64,000 nt of DNA from Tsuneonella rigui (GTDB lineage Bacteria; Pseudomonadota; Alphaproteobacteria; Sphingomonadales; Sphingomonadaceae), in the NCBI RefSeq assembly GCF_003958625.1, contig NZ_RSEL01000003.1:26247-90246 (forward strand), written 5' to 3'. The translations under genes and the position numbers were made by a program. The notes beneath the pieces are model-generated. The model was not told the origin of the DNA and made no database searches. It was given only the letters and a program-made list of their open reading frames with translations. This document shows positions 1 to 8,516 of the stretch, piece after piece. Position 1 is the stretch's first letter; every line of letters starts with the position of its first letter.

Positions 1-1216
1 TATCGCCGCGATCCGATCGTGGGCATACATCGCCCAGCGCCCCGACTGGGTGCTGGCGCGCGACGAGATGGCCGCCCGCGCCCGCGCGGTCGAGGCCCGC
101 CTGTCCGACGCGCTCCACGCGCGGCTGACCGAGCGGTTCGTCAACCGGAGGACCACGATCCTGATGAAGAGCATCGGTAACGACGCGGCCCTGCTGCCTG
201 TCTCGCTCGGCGAGGGTGACGTCGTGACGGTCGAGGACGAGCCGATCGGCCACCTCGACGGCTTCCGCTTCGTGGTCGATCCGCGCGCCAACCACAGCGA
301 CCGGCGCATGCTGCTGGCGGCGGCGGAGAAGGCGCTCCCGGGCCTGCTCGCCGAACGAGCGCGGGCGGTGGCGGCCGAGCCGGCGTTCGAGCTGGTCGCG
401 GGCGAAGTGCGCTGGCAGGGCCGCGCGCTGGCGCACCTCGAGCCGGGCCCGGCGGCCACCCGGCCACGGATCGTGCCGACGCGCGAACTAGCGGCGATCC
501 CCGAGACCGAACGCCAGGCGCTGCTCGCTGCGATCGAGACCTGGCTCGCCGAGCGCCTCTCCCCGCTCGCGCCGTTGACCGCGCTCGAGGCCGCGACGCG
601 CGATCCTGCCGCCGGGAGCGAAGCACGCGCGCTGCTGCTCGCGCTCATCGGCGGGCACGGCACGATCCAGCGCGACCGCGCCGGGATCGAGCACCTGCCG
701 CGCGAACTCAGGCCGTTCCTGCGCCGTCTTGGCGTCACCTTCGGCGCGCTCGACGTGTTCGCGCCCGCGCTGCTCAAGCCTGCGGCGCGCGGGGCGCTGC
801 ACGCGGCCGGGCTCGACCGCCGGCCACTGGCGCCGGACATGCCCTCGGTCCTCCCGGCCAGCCGTCACCTCCCCGCTGGGTACCGGTCCGCGGGGGAGCA
901 GGCGGTACGTGTCGATGTTGCCGAGAAGCTGCTGCGCGCCGCGCATGAAGTGCGCGCCAAGGCGGGCCGCGCGCGGAACTTCACGCTCGACCCGGCGCTC
1001 GCAACCTCGACCGGGCTCAAGCCAGCGAGCTGGGTGCGGCTGCTCGGTGCGGCGGGCTTCAAGGTCCAACGCAGTCGGCCGCTTGCCGCGGGTGCGTCTG
1101 GCCCGCCGGCGCCCGACAAGTGGACCTGGCGCCCCTCCCGCCACACCGACGCGCCGCACAAGCCGCAGGTGCGCGAAGGCAGCGCGTTCGCGGCGCTGGC
1201 CGATCTGGTCCGTTGA
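1..1216 (+). CDS. Helicase, C-terminal region (5' end outside window)
   Basis: The reading frame is open from the first bases of the window, so the gene is truncated here and about 404 C-terminal residues are visible. No Walker or helicase motifs remain; these would lie upstream. The visible part is an Ala/Arg-rich helicase-associated region ending in a basic tail with KWTWRPSRH. The assignment rests mainly on context: in alphaproteobacteria a large RNA/DNA helicase commonly precedes an S4-domain gene, a 7Fe ferredoxin and carD, exactly as here. The stop codon overlaps the TTG start of the next gene, so the two are probably translationally coupled. An internal GTG at 50 could be mistaken for the start. 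Confidence 0.7.
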   Translation, partial: IAAIRSWAYIAQRPDWVLARDEMAARARAVEARLSDALHARLTERFVNRRTTILMKSIGNDAALLPVSLGEGDVVTVEDEPIGHLDGFRFVVDPRANHSDRRMLLAAAEKALPGLLAERARAVAAEPAFELVAGEVRWQGRALAHLEPGPAATRPRIVPTRELAAIPETERQALLAAIETWLAERLSPLAPLTALEAATRDPAAGSEARALLLALIGGHGTIQRDRAGIEHLPRELRPFLRRLGVTFGALDVFAPALLKPAARGALHAAGLDRRPLAPDMPSVLPASRHLPAGYRSAGEQAVRVDVAEKLLRAAHEVRAKAGRARNFTLDPALATSTGLKPASWVRLLGAAGFKVQRSRPLAAGASGPPAPDKWTWRPSRHTDAPHKPQVREGSAFAALADLVR

Positions 1217-1524
1217 GGATCGACAAATTGCTGTGGCAGCTGCGCCTGACCAAAACCCGCGGCCTTGCGCAGGCGCTCGTCAATGAAGGTCACGTCCGCC
1301 GCAACGGCGCGCGGGTGTTGCGCGCGAGCCAGGATGTGGTGGCGGGCGACACGCTGACGGTGCCGCTCCCGGGCGGGGTCAAGGTGATCGAGCTGATCGC
1401 GCTTCCCACCAGGCGCGGACCGGCGGCCGAAGCGCAAGGCTGCTACCGCGCGCTTGACCCGCACGGCCAAAGCGCCATAGCACCGGGCGAACCGCCAACG
1501 CCTGAGAGGGGCCATCCGAAATGA
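1213..1524 (+). CDS. S4-domain RNA-binding protein (HSP15-like)
   Basis: A 103-residue protein starting at a TTG that overlaps the helicase stop. The S4 fold is clear at residues 1-45, with [15 protein letters not shown] followed by [10 protein letters not shown], the usual pattern for binding structured RNA. Family members of this size resemble the heat-shock protein Hsp15, which acts on stalled 50S subunits. The C-terminal 30 residues are basic and low complexity. An upstream ATG at 1120 would add 31 residues inside the helicase gene and is less likely, because homology begins at the TTG. The end overlaps the fdxA start by ATGA. Confidence 0.8.
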   Translation: MRIDKLLWQLRLTKTRGLAQALVNEGHVRRNGARVLRASQDVVAGDTLTVPLPGGVKVIELIALPTRRGPAAEAQGCYRALDPHGQSAIAPGEPPTPERGHPK

Positions 1525-1859
1525 CCTACGTCGTCACCGACGCCTGCATCAAGTGCAAGTACACCGACTGCGTCGAGGTCTGCCCGGTCGATTGCTTCTA
1601 CGAAGGCGAGACGATGCTGGTGATCAACCCCAGCGAATGCATCGACTGCGGCGTGTGCGAGCCCGAGTGCCCGGCCGAGGCGATCCTGCCCGACACCGAG
1701 GACAACCTCGAGCAGTGGCTGGAGCTCAACACCAAGTTCTCCGCCGAATGGCCCAACATCACCCAGAAGAAAGACCCGCCGGCCGACGCCGACGAGCACA
1801 AGGGCGAAGAGGGCAAGTACGAGAAGTTCTTCACCCCGGAGCCCGGCGAAGGCGACTGA
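1521..1859 (+). CDS. fdxA: Seven-iron ferredoxin (3Fe-4S/4Fe-4S)
   Basis: A 112-residue soluble ferredoxin of the Azotobacter FdI type. Cys9, Cys17 and Cys21 followed by Pro, and Cys40, Cys43, Cys46 and Cys50 followed by Pro, give the pattern for one 3Fe-4S and one 4Fe-4S cluster. The acidic C-terminal extension with EWPNIT is typical of the alphaproteobacterial FdxA family. It carries electrons at low potential; the partner enzyme cannot be told from this locus. The ATG overlaps the previous stop, so helicase, S4 protein and fdxA form a tight operon. It ends directly against the convergent Sel1 gene. Confidence 0.93.
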   Translation: MTYVVTDACIKCKYTDCVEVCPVDCFYEGETMLVINPSECIDCGVCEPECPAEAILPDTEDNLEQWLELNTKFSAEWPNITQKKDPPADADEHKGEEGKYEKFFTPEPGEGD

Positions 1860-2738
1860 TCAACCACCGCTGCGGAGCGAATTCAGCGCCTTTTCGAACG
1901 CGCGCCGGCGTTCGGCATCGGGTTCGTATTTCACGGCGCGCTCCAGCCACATGACAGTCTCGGGCAGCAGGGCGCGATCGACCGTCTGCTTGCCGTCACG
2001 CGTGGTGACCATCCGGCCGAACAGTTCGCCCACGATCAGTCCGGCGGCATCCTTGCGTCCGCCGGCATAGGCGCGCTTCCACCACTCCGCCGCGGCCGTC
2101 CCGTCGACCGGCGTGCCGTCGCCCTTCCAATAGATCTGCCCGAGCACGAACTGCGCGTTGGCCTGTCCTTGCACGGCGGCGAGCGTGTACCATCGGCGCG
2201 CTTCGGCGAAATCGCGCTCGACGCCTTGCCCCATCAGAAAGAAGTTGCCGTAATCGGTCTGCGCGTCGGGGTCGCCCGCATCGGCGGCCTTGCGGCATAG
2301 CGCGATTCCGCCGGCCACGTCCTTCGCTCCGCCCGCACCCGCGATCATCATGTTGCCGAGTGCGCAACCCGACTTCAGGTAACCCAAGCCGGCGGCCTTC
2401 GCGTACCATTCGCGCGCCTTCGCCTTGTCGAGCGCCAACCCTTCGCCGCGTTCGTAACAGCGCGCGAGATTATGCGCGGCGTCGCCGCGACGCCCGGCCG
2501 CGCGGGTGAACAGCGCGCAAGCGTTCGCGGTATCGCGCGGTAGGCCCATCCCACCATTGATAAGCAGTTCGCCCATCAATTCGATCGCGCTGGCATCATC
2601 GCGCGCGATCAACTGCTCGATGGTAGCGAGGAAAGCTTCATTGCCGGAGGCGGCACGGCTCTCCATCGCGGCGCTGACATCGGCGGAGAACTCGGGCGCT
2701 TGGAGCGCGGCAGCGGTGGCAAGCAGATGGGCGAGCAT
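1860..2738 (-). CDS. Sel1/TPR-like repeat protein
   Basis: A 292-residue protein with a short hydrophobic N-terminus that may be a signal sequence. About four Sel1-like repeats run from roughly residue 85 to 230; examples are ARCYERGEGLALDKAKAREW and DYGNFFLMGQGVERDFAEAR. Sel1 repeats form alpha-solenoids that mediate protein-protein contacts, so it is probably a periplasmic or envelope scaffold with no catalytic role visible. Convergent with fdxA with no spacer; divergent from carD across about 290 bases. Confidence 0.8.
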   Translation of the reverse strand: MLAHLLATAAALQAPEFSADVSAAMESRAASGNEAFLATIEQLIARDDASAIELMGELLINGGMGLPRDTANACALFTRAAGRRGDAAHNLARCYERGEGLALDKAKAREWYAKAAGLGYLKSGCALGNMMIAGAGGAKDVAGGIALCRKAADAGDPDAQTDYGNFFLMGQGVERDFAEARRWYTLAAVQGQANAQFVLGQIYWKGDGTPVDGTAAAEWWKRAYAGGRKDAAGLIVGELFGRMVTTRDGKQTVDRALLPETVMWLERAVKYEPDAERRRAFEKALNSLRSGG

Positions 2739-3030
2739 ACCCCAGTTTGTGCCATCGCTGTAAGAGCCGCAAGGCCTCGAACCCGTCAGAGAGAGTGCGA
2801 GGTCGCCACCGCAACCGCCTCCTCGGACGCGGGCCGCACACCGGGGTGGAAATTTTGTTGCCGTTATGCTATATAATGCAACAAGCGCGCTGGTGACCGA
2901 GTCCCGGCGGCGACGTTCGTATCGGAAAGGCGCGGCACTCTAGCGACACGACAGTCTGCTTGCGATCGGCTTTCCAGCCGGTTGCGAAGAGCCTGACGCC
3001 TCGCGTTCGCCGCCCATGAAAGGAATTTTG
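2739..3030. other. Intergenic region between the Sel1 gene and carD
   Basis: A 292-base gap that must hold the carD promoter. A perfect TATAAT lies at 2872-2877 in an AT-rich patch, but no convincing -35 hexamer sits 16-18 bases upstream. The transcript leader would be about 140 bases long. The carD ribosome-binding site AAAGGA is at 3019-3024. No open frame or repeat stands out. Confidence 0.4.
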
Positions 3031-3567
3031 ATGGCTAGCCAGGCCCCCACCGCCTTCGAGGTCGGCGACTACGTGGTTTATCCCAAGCACGGCGTGGGCC
3101 GTGTGGTCGAGCTGCAGAGCGAAGAGATCGCCGGCATGAAGCTCGATCTCTATGTGCTCCGGTTCGAGAAAGAGCGGATGACCCTGCGGGTGCCCGTCAA
3201 CAAGATCGAATCAATCGGCATGCGCAAGCTGTCGAGCGACAAGACCCTGCGCGAGGCGATGGAGACCCTGAAGGGCAAGCCCAAGGTCAAGCGCACGATG
3301 TGGAGCCGCCGTGCGCAGGAATACGAAGCGAAGATCAACTCGGGCGACCTGGTCTCGATCGCCGAGGTGACCCGCGACCTGTTCCGCCCCGAAGACCAGC
3401 CCGAGCAGAGCTACTCCGAACGGCAGATCTTCGAAGCCGCCTCGTCGCGCCTCGCGCGTGAGCTGGCCGCGATGGAAAAGACCGACGAGCCGACCGCGCT
3501 CGGCAAGATCCTCGCCGTGCTGCGCGAGCACGCGCCGAAGTACTACGAGACCGCTGAAGAGGCGTAA
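3031..3567 (+). CDS. carD: CarD family transcription regulator
   Basis: A 178-residue member of the CarD/CdnL family, which binds the RNA polymerase beta subunit and stabilises open complexes, notably at rRNA promoters. The N-terminal RNAP-interacting Tudor-like domain (about 8-65) shows FEVGDYVVYPKHGVGRV and a VPVNK segment. The C-terminal helical DNA-binding domain includes MWSRRAQEYEAKI. An in-frame ATG at 3016 would add five residues, but the Shine-Dalgarno AAAGGA at 3019-3024 overlaps it and is correctly spaced for the ATG at 3031. Monocistronic, with a strong terminator downstream. Confidence 0.95.
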   Translation: MASQAPTAFEVGDYVVYPKHGVGRVVELQSEEIAGMKLDLYVLRFEKERMTLRVPVNKIESIGMRKLSSDKTLREAMETLKGKPKVKRTMWSRRAQEYEAKINSGDLVSIAEVTRDLFRPEDQPEQSYSERQIFEAASSRLARELAAMEKTDEPTALGKILAVLREHAPKYYETAEEA

Positions 3568-3583
3568 GCCTCAAGGCTGACGA

Positions 3584-3621
3584 AAAAAGGGGCGCTTCCT
3601 GTCGCGGGAGGCGCCCTTTTT
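3584..3621 (+). terminator. Rho-independent terminator of carD
   Basis: A GC-rich hairpin built on GGGGCGC and GCGCCC arms, preceded by an A-run and followed by five T residues, 16 bases after the carD stop. Confidence 0.85.
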
Positions 3622-3685
3622 CGTGCGCGCTCGACCAGCGGCCTACAACTGCCGACGAACGGTCTGGACCGGGTAAGCAGTCCGC

Positions 3686-3699
3686 GCTACAAATGTAGC
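3686..3699. promoter_or_regulatory. 14-bp palindrome before the first DUF2807 gene
   Basis: GCTACAAATGTAGC, a perfect inverted repeat with 6-bp arms, ends 23 bases before the ATG at 3723. It could be an operator or a short 5' UTR hairpin; nothing identifies a regulator. Confidence 0.35.
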
Positions 3700-3722
3700 G
3701 TCAACTGCTGGAGTCCCCCATC

Positions 3723-4454
3723 ATGCTTCCGATCCGCTCTCTGCTTGTAGCTACCGCGGCCGTCTCGCTCGCCGCCTCGGCGCTCGCGTTCCCCGGGCAT
3801 TCGCGCAATGCGCTCGACGAGGGAAAGCCCATTCCCACCGCCTGGTCGGCGACCGGGAATTTCGACAAGGTCAACGCCGCCGGGCCCGACACCGTGCGGT
3901 TCACCACGGGCAATCGCTGGCAGGTCCGTGCCGAGGGTGATCCGAGCACGCTTGAGCGGCTGCGCTTCCTGGTCGAGGACGGCCAGCTGATCGTCGGCCG
4001 CCGCTCGGGCGACCACACCAAGCTGCCCGCCGCTACCATCTACGTCACCGCGCCGGCCATCCATGCGGCAACGCTCGCCGGTTCGGGCGCGTTCGGGGTC
4101 GACCGGCTGAGCGGCGACCAAGTCTCGGCCACCGTCGCCGGGTCGGGCGATCTCACCGTCGGCGCGGTTGCCGCGCGCTCGCTCAACGGAACCGTTGCCG
4201 GATCGGGCGATCTGACCGTGGCCGGCCGGGCCGAGCGTGCCCGACTGACCATCGCGGGCAGCGGCACGTTCGACGGCCGGCAGTTTGCCGCCGGCGGGGC
4301 AAGCGTCACGGTCGCGGGGTCGGGCGACATGACCTTCCGTTCGAACGGCACGGTCACCGCGACCATCACCGGCAGCGGCGACATCGCGGTCCACGGCAGC
4401 GCGACCTGCAAGCAATCGCGGATCGGCTCAGGCCGCCTCACCTGCGGCGCCTGA
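3723..4454 (+). CDS. DUF2807 (GIN-type head) secreted protein, copy 1
   Basis: A 243-residue protein with a Sec signal peptide (residues 1-22, cleavage near ALAFP). The rest is a right-handed beta-helix-like DUF2807 domain marked by repeated AGSG motifs (for example TVAGSGDLTVGAV, repeated about six times). The family is common in Bacteroidetes and sphingomonads, and its function is unknown. It is followed by a second DUF2807 gene of the same architecture, indicating a tandem duplication. GC-rich hairpins separate the two. Confidence 0.85.
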   Translation: MLPIRSLLVATAAVSLAASALAFPGHSRNALDEGKPIPTAWSATGNFDKVNAAGPDTVRFTTGNRWQVRAEGDPSTLERLRFLVEDGQLIVGRRSGDHTKLPAATIYVTAPAIHAATLAGSGAFGVDRLSGDQVSATVAGSGDLTVGAVAARSLNGTVAGSGDLTVAGRAERARLTIAGSGTFDGRQFAAGGASVTVAGSGDMTFRSNGTVTATITGSGDIAVHGSATCKQSRIGSGRLTCGA

Positions 4455-4481
4455 TCGACCACCTGCCAACCGTCATCGACT

Positions 4482-4507
4482 AAGGGCCGCTCTCTCGGGC
4501 GGCCCTT
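4482..4507 (+). terminator. GC hairpin after the first DUF2807 gene
   Basis: Perfect 9-bp arms AAGGGCCGC and GCGGCCCTT with an 8-base loop, 28 bases after the stop. There is no T-run, so it is at best a weak intrinsic terminator or a 3' stabilising hairpin. Confidence 0.5.
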
Positions 4508-4587
4508 CTCGCATGCGCCATTGCCGGACCGCACTTGCTGTATTATATCGGCAATACGGACTGGATCATTGTGAGGATCGAAGGTTC

Positions 4588-5409
4588 ATGTTGCACAAGA
4601 TTTTGAAAGGCGTCGCGCCGGTGTTCGCCATCGCGCTCGCGGCGGGCATCTCGGGCTGCGATAGCCATATCTCGGTCAACGGCCACGAAGGCGTGCCGCT
4701 GTCCGAGCTCGACCTCAATGGCAAGGCGCCGACCGAGCTGGTGCTCGCCGGGCCCGACAACGTCATCGTCACGCGCGGCGACAAGCTGACGATCGATGTC
4801 GGCGGCGATCCCGCGGTCGCCGAGGCGCTGCGTTTCACGCTCGACGACAAGTCATTGGGCGTGATGCGCAAGAACGGCTGGAAGGGCGAGGGCAAGGCGA
4901 CCGTGCGCGTTACCCTGCCCGATCTCGCCAAGCTGACGCTCGCGGGTTCGGGCACGATCGACGCCGACCGCCTGACCGGCGATGTCGATGCGGTGATCGC
5001 GGGCAGCGGTACCGCGCGGGTCAAATCGGTGGAGACCGACAAGCTCGACGTGACGATTGCCGGCTCGGGCACGCTGGAGGCGGCAGGCCGGGCCAAGGAT
5101 CTCGATCTCACCGTCGCCGGTTCGGGCACCGCCAACATGGCGGGGCTCAAGGTCGACAATGCCGACGTCACGATCGCCGGCTCTGGCGATGCTAGCTTCG
5201 CCTCGGACGGCAAGGTCGACGCGACCGTGATGGGGTCGGGGAACGTGACGGTCACCGGCAACGCCAAGTGCACCATCCAATCGATGGGCTCGGGTAAGCT
5301 GCACTGCACGGCCGGCACCACTTCGCAAGGCATGGGCGACGCGCCGCCGCCGCCCGCTGCCCCGCCGGCTCCGCCGCCGCCCCCGGGCGACACGCCGACC
5401 CCTGAGTAA
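4588..5409 (+). CDS. DUF2807 (GIN-type head) lipoprotein, copy 2
   Basis: A 273-residue lipoprotein. The signal peptide ends in a lipobox, ISGC, with the lipidated Cys near residue 24. A DUF2807 beta-helix with repeated AGSGT motifs follows at about 50-240, and the protein ends in a Pro-rich tail (residues 250-273) like those of other sphingomonad envelope proteins. The start chosen is the ATG after AAGG at 4581-4584; frames further upstream would destroy the signal peptide. Paralogue of the preceding gene, and probably also anchored in the cell envelope. Confidence 0.85.
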   Translation: MLHKILKGVAPVFAIALAAGISGCDSHISVNGHEGVPLSELDLNGKAPTELVLAGPDNVIVTRGDKLTIDVGGDPAVAEALRFTLDDKSLGVMRKNGWKGEGKATVRVTLPDLAKLTLAGSGTIDADRLTGDVDAVIAGSGTARVKSVETDKLDVTIAGSGTLEAAGRAKDLDLTVAGSGTANMAGLKVDNADVTIAGSGDASFASDGKVDATVMGSGNVTVTGNAKCTIQSMGSGKLHCTAGTTSQGMGDAPPPPAAPPAPPPPPGDTPTPE

Positions 5410-5438
5410 ATTCATCGCCCCGCAACGCCGGGGCATGT

Positions 5439-5479
5439 AAGGGCCGCGCACCGAAAGGAATTTTCGATGCGCGGCCCTT
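5439..5479 (+). promoter_or_regulatory. Long hairpin enclosing the ribosome-binding site and start codon of the small lipoprotein gene
   Basis: AAGGGCCGCGCA (5439-5450) pairs perfectly with TGCGCGGCCCTT (5468-5479). Inside the loop CGAAA pairs with TTTCG around GGAAT. The Shine-Dalgarno AAAGGA lies in the apical part and the ATG (5467-5469) at the edge of the distal arm. In mRNA this would strongly limit translation initiation. No T-run follows, so it is not a standard terminator. A further small hairpin (GCCCCG/CGGGGC, 5417-5434) precedes it. Confidence 0.65.
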
Positions 5480-5796
5480 CGCTTGTCCTGCTCGCAATTG
5501 CTTCGTTCAGCGTCTCCGGCTGTCTCGCCAAGACCGCGCTCGATGTCGCCACCGCACCGGTGCGCGTAGCGTCGAAGGCGGTCGATCTCGCGACCACCAG
5601 CCAGTCCGAGGCGGACGAGAAGCGGGGCCGCGAAATCCGCAAGCGCGAGGAGCGGCTCGGCCAGCTTCAGCGCGAGCGCGACAAGAGCGACAAGGCGTGC
5701 CTCAACGGCGATCGTCGCGCGTGCGACCGCTCTTCGGCGCTCAACGCCGAGATCCAGCTTCTGTTGCCGCAGGTCCCGGTCGAGCCGGAACGCTAG
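5467..5796 (+). CDS. Small lipoprotein of unknown function
   Basis: A 109-residue protein with a signal peptide and lipobox VSGC (Cys at about residue 19). The mature part is short and charged, predicted helical or coiled coil (RGREIRKREERLGQLQRERD), with two Cys near KACLNGDRRACDRS that could pair. The family is not recognised. It resembles small outer-membrane-anchored helical lipoproteins of sphingomonads. Its start region is buried in the hairpin described above, suggesting post-transcriptional control. Its stop overlaps the stop of the convergent tsaC gene. Confidence 0.7.
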   Translation: MRGPSLVLLAIASFSVSGCLAKTALDVATAPVRVASKAVDLATTSQSEADEKRGREIRKREERLGQLQRERDKSDKACLNGDRRACDRSSALNAEIQLLLPQVPVEPER

Positions 5797-6731
5797 GCCG
5801 CCGCGCGGCGCAGGCGGTCGTTGATCGCAGCGCCGATGTGGTGATCCGGGATCGGGGCGACCGCGACTTTGGGATGCGCAGACGCGGCAGCCGCGTGAAG
5901 CGCGGCGTAGAGGCGTGCGGCCGCCTCCGGCAGATCGCCCGTCGGCGACAGATTGCAGTCACCCGCGATCGCCCCGAAGCCGATCATGAACTCGTCCGCT
6001 GCCGCTTCGCTGGCGTTGAGCCGGACCGGCTTGCCGGGCGAATAGTGCTGCGCAAGTTGGCCCGGCGCCTCGATCCGCGCCGATTGCATCTCCATGGGCG
6101 CACCGAGCAGCGCGACGAGGTCCCGCTCAGGTACCGGGCCGGCGCGCAGCAGCTGCCACCCATTTTCGCGCACCGCGACGATGGTCGATTCGAGACCACG
6201 CTCGCTGGTCCCGCCGTCGAGGACGGCATCGATCCGCCCCTCCAGGCTCGCCCGCACATGCTCGGGGGCGGTAGGACTGACCGCGCCGCTGCGATTCGCC
6301 GAAGGGGCCGCAAGCGGTAGTCCGCTCGCTTTGAGCACCGCGCGCATGATCGGATGAGCGGGACAGCGCAGCGCGATCGTGGGCAGGCCCGCGGTTACGG
6401 CGGGCGCGATGGCCGCTTCGGGCAGTAGCGGCAGCACGAGGGTCAGCGGCCCCGGCCAGAAACGCCGCACCAGCGCGAGTGCGCGCTCGTCAAATTGCGC
6501 GAGCCTTTCCGCCGCCGCGAGGTCAGGCACATGCACGATCAGCGGGTTGAAGTCGGGCCGCCCCTTGGCGCGGTACAGGGCGGCCACCGCCTCCGCCCGG
6601 TCCGCGCGCGCAGCGAGGCCGTAGACGGTCTCGGTCGGCAGCGCGACGAGTCCGCCCGCCTCGAGCAGCGCCGCGGCGCGGCCAATACCGGCTTGGTCCG
6701 CCCCCAGCTTTTCGGTGTGCTTGTCGCCCAT
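5793..6731 (-). CDS. tsaC: L-threonylcarbamoyladenylate synthase (Sua5/YrdC type)
   Basis: A 312-residue enzyme making threonylcarbamoyl-AMP from threonine, bicarbonate and ATP, the first step of t6A37 tRNA modification. The YrdC domain (about 15-205) shows LPTETVYGLAARA, KGRPDFNPLIVHV and the SANRSG motif. The extra C-terminal Sua5 domain, with QLAQHYSPGKPVRL in the linker, identifies the long Sua5 form rather than short TsaC. Convergent overlap of 4 bases with the lipoprotein gene; divergent from the acyl-CoA dehydrogenase gene. Confidence 0.93.
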   Translation of the reverse strand: MGDKHTEKLGADQAGIGRAAALLEAGGLVALPTETVYGLAARADRAEAVAALYRAKGRPDFNPLIVHVPDLAAAERLAQFDERALALVRRFWPGPLTLVLPLLPEAAIAPAVTAGLPTIALRCPAHPIMRAVLKASGLPLAAPSANRSGAVSPTAPEHVRASLEGRIDAVLDGGTSERGLESTIVAVRENGWQLLRAGPVPERDLVALLGAPMEMQSARIEAPGQLAQHYSPGKPVRLNASEAAADEFMIGFGAIAGDCNLSPTGDLPEAAARLYAALHAAAASAHPKVAVAPIPDHHIGAAINDRLRRAAA

Positions 6732-6782
6732 CGGCGCGCGCTATAAGCGCACATCGCCGCCAGGCCCAAGGAGAACCGCCCC

Positions 6783-8516
6783 GTGTATCGCCCCGCCACC
6801 GCCGACCAGTTGCTCGCGCTCGAAGTCTGCGCCGGGATCGGCGAGCTCGCGCAGTCCGAGCGCTTCGCCGCCGCCGAGCCCGACATGGTCGCGGCGATCG
6901 TCGAGGGGATCGGGGCGTTCGCCGCGGGCGAATGGGCGCCGCTCAATCGGATTGGAGATCTCGAAGGCGCCAAGCTCGAAAACGGCGTGGTGCGGCTGCC
7001 AGCGGGCTTCAATGAAGCGTATGATCACTACGTCGAACAGGGCTGGAACACCGTCGCAGCGCCTGCCGAACACGGCGGACAGGGCCTGCCGTTTGCCTTG
7101 GGCTGCAACGTCCTCGAAAATCTCGGCACTGCGAACTTCGCGTTCAACCTGCTGCCGATGCTCACCACCGGCGCGATCGATGCGCTGGAGCAGCACGGCA
7201 GCGCAGCGCAGCAGGCGCTCTACCTGCCGAAGATGATCAGCGGCGAATGGTCGGGGACGATGAACCTAACCGAGCCGCAGGCCGGCAGTGACCTTGGCGC
7301 GCTGCGCTCCACCGCAACCCCGGTCGAAGACGGCGAGCACGCCGGCAAGTACCGGATCGCCGGGACCAAGATCTTCATCACCTGGGGCGATCACGAGTTG
7401 GCCGACAACGTCATTCACCTCGTCCTCGCGCGCCTGCCCGATGCACCCGAGGGCAGCCGCGGTATCTCGCTGTTCGTGGTGCCCAAATACCACGTCAACG
7501 CCGACGGCTCGCTCGGCGCGCGCAACGATGTCCGCGCGGTCAGCCTCGAGCACAAGCTCGGCATCCACGCCTCGCCGACCTGCGTCATGTCCTACGGCGA
7601 CAACGGCGAGTGCATCGGCGAGCTGGTCGGCCAGCCCAACCGCGGGCTGATGGCCATGTTCACCATGATGAATAACGCGCGGATCAACGTCGGCAACCAG
7701 GGCGTGCAGATCGGCGAACGCGCGACCCAGGCGGCGCTCGAATACGCGCGCGAGCGCGTGCAGTCGGTCCGCGCCGGCTCCGCCGACCGCGCGCCCGTCG
7801 CGATCATCGAGCATCCCGACGTTCGGCGCATGCTGCTGCGCATGAAGGCGCTGACCGAGGGCGCGCGGGCGCTGCTCTACTATACCGCCGGCCAGGTCGA
7901 TCGCGGCACGCTGGGTGATGCCGCGGCGGCGGCGCGCGGCGAATGCCTGGTGCCGATGCTCAAGGCGTGGGGCACCGACGTCGGGGTCGAGGTCGCCAGC
8001 CTCGGCGTCCAAGTCCACGGCGGGATGGGCTTCGTCGAGGAGACCGGCGCGGCGCAGCACTATCGCGACGCCCGCATCGCGCCGATCTACGAAGGCACGA
8101 ACGGCATCCAGGCGGCAGACCTCGTGACCCGCAAGCTGGGGCTGGAGGGCGGCGAGGCGCTCGACGCGCTGCTGGCTAACGCGCAGAACGGCACAACCGA
8201 CTCCGCACTCGCCGAGCTTGCGGGCGAATGCCGCGAGATCGCGCGCTGGATGCGCGATGAGGCGTCGGTCGACGACAAGCTGGCGGGCAGCGTGCCGTTC
8301 ACCACGATGTGCGCGGTCGCGGTCGCGGGCTGGCAACTCGCCCGTCAGGCCGAAGCGGTTGCGGCGGGGGCTGCGCCATCGCTCGCCGCGAGCAAACCGG
8401 TGACCGCGCGCTACTTCCTGGAGCAAGTCGTGCCAGAAGCGCTCGGACTCGCGGCGGCGGCGCGCGGCGGCGCTGAGGTGCTCTACGCGCTGTCGACCGA
8501 GGCGCTGACCGCATGA
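6783..8516 (+). CDS. Acyl-CoA dehydrogenase, long form
   Basis: A 577-residue flavoprotein that oxidises acyl-CoA at the alpha-beta bond. It has the family signature NLTEPQAGSDLGALRS, FAD-contacting FITWGDHE, and the catalytic Glu in IYEGTNGIQAADL. The length and the extra C-terminal domain place it with the AidB/DmdC-like long acyl-CoA dehydrogenases (3-methylmercaptopropionyl-CoA dehydrogenase subgroup), but the substrate cannot be decided from sequence alone. GTG start, with AAGGAG about 9 bases upstream. Overlaps the next gene by ATGA. Confidence 0.9.
   Translation: MYRPATADQLLALEVCAGIGELAQSERFAAAEPDMVAAIVEGIGAFAAGEWAPLNRIGDLEGAKLENGVVRLPAGFNEAYDHYVEQGWNTVAAPAEHGGQGLPFALGCNVLENLGTANFAFNLLPMLTTGAIDALEQHGSAAQQALYLPKMISGEWSGTMNLTEPQAGSDLGALRSTATPVEDGEHAGKYRIAGTKIFITWGDHELADNVIHLVLARLPDAPEGSRGISLFVVPKYHVNADGSLGARNDVRAVSLEHKLGIHASPTCVMSYGDNGECIGELVGQPNRGLMAMFTMMNNARINVGNQGVQIGERATQAALEYARERVQSVRAGSADRAPVAIIEHPDVRRMLLRMKALTEGARALLYYTAGQVDRGTLGDAAAAARGECLVPMLKAWGTDVGVEVASLGVQVHGGMGFVEETGAAQHYRDARIAPIYEGTNGIQAADLVTRKLGLEGGEALDALLANAQNGTTDSALAELAGECREIARWMRDEASVDDKLAGSVPFTTMCAVAVAGWQLARQAEAVAAGAAPSLAASKPVTARYFLEQVVPEALGLAAAARGGAEVLYALSTEALTA

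Noticed and set aside
2872..2877. Perfect TATAAT upstream of carD as a promoter
   Set aside because: No acceptable -35 hexamer at 16-18 bases; kept only as a remark in the intergenic entry.
4482..4507. Hairpin after the first DUF2807 gene as a strong terminator
   Set aside because: No T-run follows, so it is listed only as weak.
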